Assembly (NCBI RefSeq): GCF_024158745.1
Contig: NZ_JAMZAW010000012.1
Span: 124,001 to 188,000 of the forward strand
Direction: 5' to 3'
Source of the DNA: Paenibacillus tyrphae
GTDB lineage: Bacteria > Bacillota > Bacilli > Paenibacillales > NBRC-103111
Length of the DNA stretch: 64,000 bases
In this document: in pieces, positions 34,016 to 41,751 of the stretch
How the letters are laid out: each line of letters starts with the position of its first letter
How positions within the stretch are numbered: position 1 is the first letter of the stretch
Notes under the pieces: generated by a model
Database searches by the model: none
What the model was told of the DNA's origin: nothing
Seen by the model: the letters and a program-made list of their open reading frames with translations, nothing else
Made by a program: the position numbers and the translations under genes

Positions 34016-34990
34016 TTAGTACACTTTATGAATGATCTCTTCGAAATCCGGCTCCTCCATATGAACGTCCCGGGCCGTTCCATATCGCTCCAGCCGGCGG
34101 AGCACCTCCAATGCGGGCAGCTCCTGTCGGTTGAAATGGACGGTCAGCTCGCAGCCGTTCGCAGCCGCAACGGTGAAGCCCGACTCCGGCTCCGTAGCAT
34201 CGTCCAGAGAAACCTCGGCTTCAAACGATACGCGCAAAATCGTCGGCAGTCCGATGCGCTCCCGCAGCTCCCCGATTGTTCCGTCGTACGCCAGCGACCC
34301 GTGGTTGATCACCATGACGCGGTCGCAGAGCTGCTCGATGTCGTCCATATCGTGAGTCGTCAGCAGCACCGTTTTGCCGAGTTCCCGGTTTACTTTGGAC
34401 AGCAGCCCGCGAATGTTGCGTTTGGCGATGACGTCCAGTCCGATGGTCGGCTCGTCAAGGAACAGGATGTCCGGCTCGTGCAGCAGTGCGGCGGCAAGAT
34501 CGGCCCGCATCCGCTGGCCGAGCGACAGCTTGCGGACCGGCGTATCGGCGAATTCGCCGAGGCCGAGCAGCCCGTCCAGCTCTGCCAGCGTCCGCTGCTG
34601 CCGCTGACGGTCGATGCGGTACATCGCGCACAAAATATCGAACGAATCGCGTACGGGCAAGTCCCACCACAGCTGGCTGCGCTGGCCGAAGACGACGCCG
34701 AGCCGGGAAACGACCCGGCGGCGGTCCTTATGCGGGCTCATGCCGTCGATCCGCACCTCGCCCGAGGTCGGGTGCAGAATGCCGGTCAGCATTTTGATCG
34801 TCGTCGATTTTCCGGCGCCGTTCGGACCGATATATCCGACGAACTCGCCCGAGCCGACCGTGAAGCTGATATCGCGGACGGCCGTTTTTTCCGCCCCGCC
34901 TCCGGTTACGGCCGCTTTGATCCGCTCCCACCGGCTTAAATGGGGGGCGGGAATGCGAAAGCTTTTATGTAAATGCCTAACCTCAATCAT
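34016..34990 (-). CDS. ABC-2 exporter ATP-binding protein
   Basis: This 324-residue ATPase has Walker A GPNGAGKSTT, signature LSLGQRMR, Walker B ILFLDEPTIGLD and the H-loop TTHD. A C-terminal extension of about 80 residues follows. The Q-loop region VVFGQRSQLWWDLPVRDSF is characteristic of the group partnered with DUF990-type permeases (COG4586). It is the third gene of the operon after two permeases and may export a glycolipid, peptide or drug. The ATG follows GAAAGGAG. Confidence 0.92.
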   Translation of the reverse strand: MIEVRHLHKSFRIPAPHLSRWERIKAAVTGGGAEKTAVRDISFTVGSGEFVGYIGPNGAGKSTTIKMLTGILHPTSGEVRIDGMSPHKDRRRVVSRLGVVFGQRSQLWWDLPVRDSFDILCAMYRIDRQRQQRTLAELDGLLGLGEFADTPVRKLSLGQRMRADLAAALLHEPDILFLDEPTIGLDVIAKRNIRGLLSKVNRELGKTVLLTTHDMDDIEQLCDRVMVINHGSLAYDGTIGELRERIGLPTILRVSFEAEVSLDDATEPESGFTVAAANGCELTVHFNRQELPALEVLRRLERYGTARDVHMEEPDFEEIIHKVY

Positions 34991-35040
34991 CGGTTCATTC
35001 GCTCCTTTCAGATCTGGCAGTTATGGAAGTCCTAGTAAAA

Positions 35041-35832
35041 TCAACTTCCGCTGCTCTGGTAGCGGCTCAGGCCGAACCGCCAAAACCGCAGCATGAGCCA
35101 CAGGAACACGACGGCAAAAGCCATGACGGCGGGCAGCAGCCACCAGCCGAATTCGCCTTTCACGATATATAGCGCCGGCATGTAGTTTGCCATCCCGACA
35201 GGGATCAAGGTGAGCAGCAATGTCCGCAGCCATCCGGGATACAGCTCCATCGGATACTGCACGGCTTTGTTTGCGGCATCTTCCGTCAAATTTTGCAGTT
35301 CGCCGACCCGTGTCGTCCAGAAGCCGAACGTTGCGGTGCCGAGTCCGATAGCGAACAATAACGCCGCGCCCGTCACCAGAACGACGAGAGTGAGCGGAAT
35401 GGCCGCTGCGGTCACCTGTCCCGAGCTAATCATTTGTCCTAGGCAAAGCGTCAGGATGATGCCGCCCTGCACCCATTCGCCGAGCATCAGGCGGAAATTT
35501 TGCGACATTAGCGCCAGCAAGACGGGAATCGGGCGGACGAGCAGCTGGTCCAAATCGCCGGAGACCAAATATTTCTCCAGATGATGCACGTCGTTGGCGA
35601 AGCTGCGGTAGAGCGCTTTGGACAGCAGGATGGTGGCATACAAATAGCCGATTTCGTACAAGCTCCAGCCTTGAATCGAGTCGAATTTCCACAAAATCAC
35701 GGAAAGCAGCAAAAAGTCCATCATACTGACAAGAGCCGCGAGCACGGTGGATAGCCAGAAATTGAATTTGTACTGCATCCGGCTGCGGACGCTGGCTTTG
35801 ACCAGCAGCAAAAACATGCGTATCGTGCTCAT
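35041..35832 (-). CDS. ABC-2 type permease (DUF990-like), second subunit
   Basis: This 263-residue membrane protein has six predicted helices. The segment LEKYLVSGDLDQLLVRPIPVLLALMSQNF is diagnostic of this permease family. Its start overlaps the end of the other permease gene (ATGA at 35829-35832), so the two form a translationally coupled heterodimer that works with the ATPase at 34016. Confidence 0.9.
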   Translation of the reverse strand: MSTIRMFLLLVKASVRSRMQYKFNFWLSTVLAALVSMMDFLLLSVILWKFDSIQGWSLYEIGYLYATILLSKALYRSFANDVHHLEKYLVSGDLDQLLVRPIPVLLALMSQNFRLMLGEWVQGGIILTLCLGQMISSGQVTAAAIPLTLVVLVTGAALLFAIGLGTATFGFWTTRVGELQNLTEDAANKAVQYPMELYPGWLRTLLLTLIPVGMANYMPALYIVKGEFGWWLLPAVMAFAVVFLWLMLRFWRFGLSRYQSSGS

Positions 35833-36605
35833 CCGCCCTGCACCTCCACTTTATTCCGCACAATAGCGGTTGCGGCGAGGCAAAGCGCAGTGAACAGAAC
35901 GCACCACAAAAGACCGCCGTACATTTCGGACGGGGAAGCGAGGCCCAAATAAATTTTGCTTGGAATGTACTGCATGTACGGATAAGGCGTCAAGTACGCG
36001 ATGCGCTGCAGCCATTGCGGCAGCCATTCGATCGGAATAAGAAAGCCGGAAAGCACGCTTGAGATGGAATTGTGAACCCAAAACAGCCAAGTCGATTCGG
36101 TAGTCCAGAGGGCCGTTACGCCGATGAGGTAATTCACGCAAATATTCATATAGGCGGCCATCGCAAGCGCCGTGGCGAAAGCGAGCCAGGTGCCGGTACT
36201 GTGCGGAACCGGAAGCGAAAGCATCCATATGTAAATCAGGTAGATGGGGATCGTCTTGTAGAGCAATTGGTAGCCGATTTGTCCCCATTCGCGGCACATC
36301 AACTGGTAAAACAGATGAACGGGACGCATCAAGTCGGTTGCGATCTGTCCTGTACGTACGGAGCGCTCGATCCCGAGTCCGTTGGTCACGAACAACGTAA
36401 CCCACAGCGTCGCTTGGTTCAGCGCGACATAATGGATGACGGTTTGCAGGCTGTAGCCGTGCATGCCGTCCTGCTGTCCGATGCCCTGCCAGATCGAGAC
36501 GTAGATCAGCCCGAAGACGATGCTGGCAACCGTATTGACCGCATGGGACAAGCGGTACTGCAGATTGCGTGCGAACGCTTTCTTCATTAAGACAGGGAAA
36601 AGCAT
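35829..36605 (-). CDS. ABC-2 type permease (DUF990-like), first subunit
   Basis: This 258-residue membrane protein opens with a basic juxtamembrane helix (MKKAFARNLQYRLSHAVN) and carries the family segment VRTGQIATDLMRPVHLFYQLMCREWGQIGYQ. ATG at 36605 lies 5 bases after GGAGG; an in-frame GTG two codons earlier overlaps that site. It is the first gene of the three-gene exporter operon. Confidence 0.9.
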   Translation of the reverse strand: MLFPVLMKKAFARNLQYRLSHAVNTVASIVFGLIYVSIWQGIGQQDGMHGYSLQTVIHYVALNQATLWVTLFVTNGLGIERSVRTGQIATDLMRPVHLFYQLMCREWGQIGYQLLYKTIPIYLIYIWMLSLPVPHSTGTWLAFATALAMAAYMNICVNYLIGVTALWTTESTWLFWVHNSISSVLSGFLIPIEWLPQWLQRIAYLTPYPYMQYIPSKIYLGLASPSEMYGGLLWCVLFTALCLAATAIVRNKVEVQGG

Positions 36606-36803
36606 AGACACCTCCGTAAGCTTGGATTGGAGCTTTGCTGGTAACGGCAGCGAAGTCCGGTTCGCCGGGTTCGGCGAGGGATGAGGCGGATTGAGGTGAG
36701 TTGCCTAAAAAGTCGAGAGAAAATCTATATTACCAGAATAAGGGGGGGCTTGGCAATCGTTTTTTTTAGGTAATTGTGCCCCATGACCACAGGCGGGTGA
36801 TTT

Positions 36804-36811
36804 GCTATAAT
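36804..36811 (+). promoter_or_regulatory. Extended -10 promoter upstream of the CapA-like gene
   Basis: TGCTATAAT with TATAAT at 36806-36811; there is no convincing -35 box. The rest of the spacer from 36606 holds only the leader of the divergent ABC genes and no further gene. Confidence 0.55.
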
Positions 36812-36970
36812 GGGAAAGCAAAGAGAACATATGCGCTGATTCGCAGCGGGATAGGATAGGGGTAGGTTAAGATTCAGAAGGAACCGATTGATACGGAGCA
36901 ATCGCGTAAGGAAAAGCATGAACAGGAGAAGGAGCAGAAGCAGAAAAGAACGCTCTGGATAAAAATTGGC

Positions 36971-38593
36971 TTGTTAAGCCTCATCACGGCTGGCGCCTTC
37001 GCATATTTGATTCAAAAGCTGGACCCTCCGCAGGAGCGGGACAAAGGGGGCGGACTGGATTTGCCTCCGAAGATCGAAGCGATGTCCAAGCCGCCCGCGA
37101 CGACGACTCCGGGCGTCTCTCCAGAGAAGCCGCCGACAGCGGAGAGCGGTACGGCGACGGCGCCTCAGGAGCAATCCACCAGAGTCAAGCTCACGTTCGT
37201 GGGCGATGTGATGTTCGGCAGCAAGGTGGATGACCTGCTCCAAAAGAACGGCTACGATTATCCGTACAAGCATGTCAAGCCGTACTTGGAGAAGGCGGAT
37301 ATTACGGTGGCGAATCTGGAAACGCCGATCACGACAAGAGGCGCGGCCCAGGAGAAAGAATATGTGTACCGGTCGTCACCGCAGTCGCTGCCCGAATTGA
37401 AGCGTGCGGGCGTCGATCTGGTCAATCTGGCCAACAACCACAGCATGGACTATGGCGTCGAAGGGCTGCTCGATACGCTGGATTATCTTAATGCCCAGGA
37501 CATCAAGCACGTCGGTGCGGGCCGGAATTCGGACGAAGCGTATGACTACGTGATTATGGAGCAAAAAGGCATGAAGATCGCCTTCCTCGGCTTCAGCCGG
37601 GTCATTCCCGATACGAGCTGGTACGCCGGCAAATCGAAGCCGGGAATGGCAGAGACCTACAGCACGAAACTAGCATTTGAAGCCATCGCCAAAGCGAGAG
37701 CCGAGGCGGATCTGGTCGTCGTCATCGCCCATTGGGGAGAAGAGCGCAAGGCGTACCCGGTCAAGTCGCAGACCGATCTGGCAAGGCAGTATATCGATCA
37801 GGGCGCGGATCTCATCGTCGCCAGTCACCCGCATGTCGTTCAAGGCTTCGAGCAGTACAAGGGCAAATGGATCGCCTACAGCATGGGCAATTTTATATTT
37901 ACGACCAATGACAATCCGAACACTTGGGAAAGCATGATTTTGGAAGCATCCTGCACCAAGGAGCGAAGCTGCGACCTAAGCATGGTACCGATTCTGACCA
38001 AGTGGGCTCAGCCGGTCCCGATGATCGACGAGGCCAGGGACCAACTGCTCGAGAAGCTGACGAACTTGTCCGTCAATGCGCAGATTGACAAGGAAGGACG
38101 GATTACGCTTGGCCCGTCCCGCACGATTCCGTCCGAAGCGGAAGAGAAGCCGCCTGTGAAGAAGGAGACGGGCATCGTCGACGGAACGTCCAAAACAGCC
38201 GTCAAACCGCCAGCGGACGGGACAAAAAAGCCTGCCGATTCCGGCAAAGCCGCCGATCCGAAGAAGGCGGAGCAGGGCAAAAAGTCCGAGATCGGGAAGA
38301 CAACGGAAACGGGCAAGAAGACAGATGCGGATAAAACGCAAACCGGGAAGACAGGAGAATCGGGCAAGACGCAGGGAACCGGCAAAAATACCGAAGGCAA
38401 GAAAACGACCGAGGAAGGCACCAAATCGTCCGAGGGTGGTAAAAAATCGCCCGAAAGCACCAAGAAATCTGCCGAAGATCCGAAGAAATCGACCGATGCC
38501 AAGAAACAGACCGATTCCAAAAAGACGAACGAATCTTCAAAATCCTCCGGCGAAACCCGCAAGACGGAGGAAGACCGGAAAACATCCGGCTGA
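36971..38593 (+). CDS. CapA-like metallophosphatase domain protein (poly-gamma-glutamate type)
   Basis: This membrane-anchored PGA_cap/CapA protein has an extracytoplasmic calcineurin-like domain (about 60-330 from the TTG at 36971) with TFVGDVMFG, ANLETPITTRG, LANNHSMDYG, IAHWGEE and SHPHVVQGFE. A Lys/Thr/Ser/Glu-rich tail of about 120 residues follows, probably interacting with the wall. The start is unclear. TTG at 36971 would cut the transmembrane helix in half, while the frame stays open back to ATT at 36872, giving a Lys/Glu/Gln-rich cytoplasmic head and a full helix (TLWIKIGLLSLITAGAFAYL). A non-ATG/GTG/TTG start is therefore likely. CapA homologues act in capsule polymer synthesis, but no capBC genes are adjacent. 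Confidence 0.85.
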   Translation: MLSLITAGAFAYLIQKLDPPQERDKGGGLDLPPKIEAMSKPPATTTPGVSPEKPPTAESGTATAPQEQSTRVKLTFVGDVMFGSKVDDLLQKNGYDYPYKHVKPYLEKADITVANLETPITTRGAAQEKEYVYRSSPQSLPELKRAGVDLVNLANNHSMDYGVEGLLDTLDYLNAQDIKHVGAGRNSDEAYDYVIMEQKGMKIAFLGFSRVIPDTSWYAGKSKPGMAETYSTKLAFEAIAKARAEADLVVVIAHWGEERKAYPVKSQTDLARQYIDQGADLIVASHPHVVQGFEQYKGKWIAYSMGNFIFTTNDNPNTWESMILEASCTKERSCDLSMVPILTKWAQPVPMIDEARDQLLEKLTNLSVNAQIDKEGRITLGPSRTIPSEAEEKPPVKKETGIVDGTSKTAVKPPADGTKKPADSGKAADPKKAEQGKKSEIGKTTETGKKTDADKTQTGKTGESGKTQGTGKNTEGKKTTEEGTKSSEGGKKSPESTKKSAEDPKKSTDAKKQTDSKKTNESSKSSGETRKTEEDRKTSG

Positions 38594-38597
38594 ACCT

Positions 38598-38634
38598 AAA
38601 ACGGCTGCTCCATCGCATGGGGCGGCCGTTTTTT
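38598..38634 (+). terminator. Rho-independent terminator
   Basis: AACGGCTGCTCC pairs with GGGGCGGCCGTT, with small mismatches, followed by T residues. Confidence 0.82.
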
Positions 38635-38719
38635 ACGATGTGCAAGCGTTGAGATTCCCCCAAGCCGGGCTTATAATGAAGGCGGACTCTTATTTTAACG
38701 GAAAAGGAACGATCCGAAT

Positions 38720-39352
38720 ATGAATGAATCGATTCGCAACATTTATTGCGTAGGACGCAATTACGGGCTGCATGCGGTGGAGCTTGGCAACGATATTCCG
38801 GAGGAGCCGATGATTTTTACGAAGCCGACACATGCGCTGGCAGCGGTTGACGGCGGCGAAATCGAGCTGCCCGGCGGGCGGGGCGAGGTGCACTACGAAG
38901 CCGAGCTGGTGCTCCGTATCGGACAAGCTTATAAAGAGGGCATCACCGTAGACGAGCTGGTGGACCAGCTGGCGCTGGGCATCGATTTTACCCTGCGGGA
39001 CGTGCAATCGGCGTTGAAAAAGAAAGGCCACCCCTGGCTCCCGGCCAAAGGGTTTAAGGGCTCGGCGGCGCTGACCGGATTCCGTCCGTTTCCCGGCTTC
39101 GGGCAAGTCAAGCAGGTAGAGTATTCCTTGAACCGGAACGGTCTTGAAGTACAGCGGGGGAACCTGAACGACATGATTTTTGATCTGCAGGTGATCGTGG
39201 ATTATATCGCTGCACATTACGGCTTGGGTGAAGGGGATATCATTTACACGGGCACGCCTGCGGGCGTTGGGGCGGTGAACGACAGAGACCGCTTCGAGTT
39301 GTTCTGGGGTGAGCAGACTTTTGGCGCTTTTACAGCAAGGATCGGGAAGTAA
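38720..39352 (+). CDS. Fumarylacetoacetate hydrolase family protein
   Basis: This 210-residue cytoplasmic Mg/Mn-dependent hydrolase or decarboxylase contains the FAH-fold motifs CVGRNYGLHAVELGN, FTKPTHAL, VHYEAELVLRIG (metal Glu residues), DFTLRDVQ and the late IYTGTPAGVG. The short length matches the acylpyruvase/oxaloacetate-decarboxylase branch rather than true fumarylacetoacetase. The substrate is not settled. GAAAAGGA lies before the ATG. Confidence 0.92.
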   Translation: MNESIRNIYCVGRNYGLHAVELGNDIPEEPMIFTKPTHALAAVDGGEIELPGGRGEVHYEAELVLRIGQAYKEGITVDELVDQLALGIDFTLRDVQSALKKKGHPWLPAKGFKGSAALTGFRPFPGFGQVKQVEYSLNRNGLEVQRGNLNDMIFDLQVIVDYIAAHYGLGEGDIIYTGTPAGVGAVNDRDRFELFWGEQTFGAFTARIGK

Positions 39353-39399
39353 CGGGTCCCGGATTGGCAAGCGATCTGTCGCAGCCGGCTTCCGAACGA

Positions 39400-40590
39400 T
39401 CACGCCTCGGAGGCCGGGCTGGACAGGGCTGCGTCGGAATAACGTTTTCGGACTTCCAAAAGCTTGGGCAGTTGTTCCATGAACACATCGACGATTTGCG
39501 GGTCGAAATGCGCCCCGCGCTCCTCCTCAAGCAGCTTCAAAATCGGATCTAGCTCCCAAGCCTTCTTGTAGATACGCTCGCTGCCGAGCGCGTCGAATAC
39601 GTCGGCAATCGCCGTAATGCGTCCGTAAATGTGGATTTGTTCCCCGCGAAGACCGCGGGGATAACCGCTGCCGTCCCATTTCTCATGATGCTCGTGAGCG
39701 ACGATTGCCGCCGCTTTCAGGATGCGGCGCTTTGAATTTTTCAGCAGACTGTAGCCGATCGTCGTATGCGATTTCATGACGTCGAATTCTTCGGCCGTCA
39801 GCTTCCCGGGCTTCTTGAGGATGGCGTCGGGGATGGCGACTTTACCGATGTCATGCATAGGGGAGGCGTTCTTCAGCAGCTCGGCTTCCTCTTCGCTCAT
39901 TCCGAGGCCGAGTGCAAGGAGGTACGAATATTCGGCGACACGCTTGACGTGATTGCCCGTCTCCTTGGAGCGGTTCTCGCCGATTTCGCCCATCGTCAAA
40001 ATAATTTCCTTCTGCGTTTCCTCGATTTCGTGAGACAGCAGGGCCGATTCCAGTGATTTTCCCGCATACGAAGCGGCCAGCGTCAAATATTCCAAATCCT
40101 TCTGTGAAAAATGCCCGCTTTTCGTGAGCTTGTTCATCGCTTGGAAAGCTCCCGTGATTTCGCCTTCGTTGTTGCGGAACGGGACGACCATCAGCGCTTT
40201 CGTGCGATAGCCGGTTATGCCGTCCATGATGATGGCGCCACTTTTCAGCACATCCGCAAACTCTTCGTTCGCATAAGCGTCGTCGACAAAGATCGGACGG
40301 CTCTCCCGGACGGCCAGACCGACTAGGCCTGAATGGACGGATATCCGAAGCGGGGGCGCCCCATGGGCGACGGTGGAATATAGCTCGTCCTTGTCGCGAT
40401 CCAGCAGCCAGACCGTACAGCGGTCGGAGACAACCATCTCCCGTCCCATGTCTGCCATCAGCATCAGCAGGCGGTCCAGCTTGCGCTCGTTGCAGATTTT
40501 GGCAGCATAATCGAAGATCACCCGGAGCATTTCCTGCGGTTCGAGGTCTTCTTTGGCCTGTCTCTCTTCTTTATCGTGCGCCTCGTACAA
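39400..40590 (-). CDS. GAF-HD-GYP cyclic-di-GMP phosphodiesterase
   Basis: This cytoplasmic sensor/hydrolase of 396 residues has a GAF domain (about 40-190; DRCTVWLLDRDKDELYSTVAHGA) that feeds an HD-GYP domain (about 205-385). Catalytic motifs are HDIGKVAIPD, HEHHEKWDGSGYPRGL and the following DVFDAL. HD-GYP proteins linearise c-di-GMP to pGpG or GMP. TTG at 40590 follows GGGGAG at 8 bases; an upstream in-frame TTG (40626) lacks a site. It complements the GGDEF protein at 44341 and the riboswitch at 19354. Confidence 0.9.
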   Translation of the reverse strand: MYEAHDKEERQAKEDLEPQEMLRVIFDYAAKICNERKLDRLLMLMADMGREMVVSDRCTVWLLDRDKDELYSTVAHGAPPLRISVHSGLVGLAVRESRPIFVDDAYANEEFADVLKSGAIIMDGITGYRTKALMVVPFRNNEGEITGAFQAMNKLTKSGHFSQKDLEYLTLAASYAGKSLESALLSHEIEETQKEIILTMGEIGENRSKETGNHVKRVAEYSYLLALGLGMSEEEAELLKNASPMHDIGKVAIPDAILKKPGKLTAEEFDVMKSHTTIGYSLLKNSKRRILKAAAIVAHEHHEKWDGSGYPRGLRGEQIHIYGRITAIADVFDALGSERIYKKAWELDPILKLLEEERGAHFDPQIVDVFMEQLPKLLEVRKRYSDAALSSPASEA

Positions 40591-40702
40591 CGCTTCTCTC
40601 TCCCCGGTACCTTTTTTCCATCTCAAGTCAAATCATATTATAATGGCAATAGGTCTGTAAACATAGGACTGTCGAAAAACGTAATTTTTTACGATCCTAT
40701 TC

Positions 40703-41566
40703 ATGGGGTTGGAAGGGGGCTCGGATGAGTTGCAGCATTGGATCATCGGATTGGCAGGAAGCGTTCTGATTGCCGGAGCGGCGTACAGGAAACGTTCGCT
40801 GTCTGGATCGGGGTTTGCCGCGGCGGTCCTGCTCGGAACGCTGATGTATGCGGCAGGAAGCTTGGCTTGGTTCGGGACGCTGATTGCTTTTTTTATCTCG
40901 TCTTCGTTGTTGTCGAAGTGGAAGAGCAAGAAGAAGGCGGCTGCCGAGAGCGGCTACGCCAAATCCGGTCGGAGGGATGCCGGCCAGGTGCTTGCCAACG
41001 GCGGCCTAGGGCTCGCTCTTTGTCTGGGAGCCGCATTTGTACCGCATCCGGCTTGGTGGGCCGTCTACATCGGTGTGATGGCAACGGTGACTGCGGACAC
41101 GTGGGCGACGGAGATCGGCGGCCTCAGCCGTACGGCCCCGCGCTCCATCGTCAGCGGCCGTCCGGTGCCGCCAGGCACTTCCGGCGGCGTATCGCCACTC
41201 GGACTTGCCGCATCCGCGGCCGGCGGCTTGTTTATCGGCGCCGTCGCATGGGCGCTGGCGGCGCTGCAACCGGAGCAGGCAGGGGACGCCTCTGCGTGGG
41301 CGGTCTCCGTCCGGTCGGCGGTCGGCCTGTGCGTCCTCGGGCTGGTTGGGGGCCTCGCCGGGTCGCTGGCCGACTCGTGGCTCGGGGCGGTGGTTCAGGT
41401 CATGTACCGCTGCCGCGTCTGCGGGAAAGAAATCGAAAAAAACCGCCACTGCGAGGCAGCGGCGGTTCGAATCCGAGGGTTGGCGTTCATGACCAACGAC
41501 ACGGTTAACGCTTTAAGCTCGGCGTTTGGCGGCGCCGTAACTCTCCTACTCTCGCTGTGGCTGTAA
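40703..41566 (+). CDS. DUF92 family integral membrane protein
   Basis: This 287-residue membrane protein has six to seven helices. The family features are GSGFAAAVLLGTLMYAAGS, ATVTADTWATEIGGLS, SGRPVPPGTSGGVSPLG and GSLADSWLGAVVQ, followed by a cytoplasmic CxxC...C patch (CRVCGKEIEKNRHC). Plant relatives act in phytyl-phosphate metabolism (VTE6); the bacterial role is unknown. The ATG at 40703 has no clear ribosome-binding site. The TTG at 40730 after GGAAGGGGG is an alternative. Confidence 0.87.
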   Translation: MGLEGGSDELQHWIIGLAGSVLIAGAAYRKRSLSGSGFAAAVLLGTLMYAAGSLAWFGTLIAFFISSSLLSKWKSKKKAAAESGYAKSGRRDAGQVLANGGLGLALCLGAAFVPHPAWWAVYIGVMATVTADTWATEIGGLSRTAPRSIVSGRPVPPGTSGGVSPLGLAASAAGGLFIGAVAWALAALQPEQAGDASAWAVSVRSAVGLCVLGLVGGLAGSLADSWLGAVVQVMYRCRVCGKEIEKNRHCEAAAVRIRGLAFMTNDTVNALSSAFGGAVTLLLSLWL

Positions 41567-41573
41567 CAGCGGT

Positions 41574-41678
41574 TTAATCCTCTTCCTTGCGGGAATAAGC
41601 GAGCTTCGTTACATACATGGTGATGCCCGAGATAAGCAAAGCGACGATGATGCTGATAACGATAACGGTAGTTACCAT
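41574..41678 (-). CDS. Small 34-residue membrane protein
   Basis: ATG at 41678 follows GGAGG at 10 bases. The product has one hydrophobic helix (VIVISIIVALLISGITMYV) and a charged tail (KLAYSRKEED). It is an independent small gene between the convergent DUF92 gene and the beta-propeller gene. The clean hydrophobic/charged design and ribosome-binding site argue for reality. The function is unknown; it may be an accessory subunit or regulator of a larger membrane protein. Confidence 0.65.
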   Translation of the reverse strand: MVTTVIVISIIVALLISGITMYVTKLAYSRKEED

Positions 41679-41751
41679 GGCTTAAGCAGTCCTCCAAGCG
41701 GATAAATGTCACTTCGGTCATTGTACCCCATGGAGGACAAAAAGCCAACCG

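Noticed and set aside
36606..36803. Possible small gene upstream of the CapA-like gene
   Set aside because: Only the leader of the divergent ABC genes and an extended -10 promoter could be supported; no frame has a start and ribosome-binding site.
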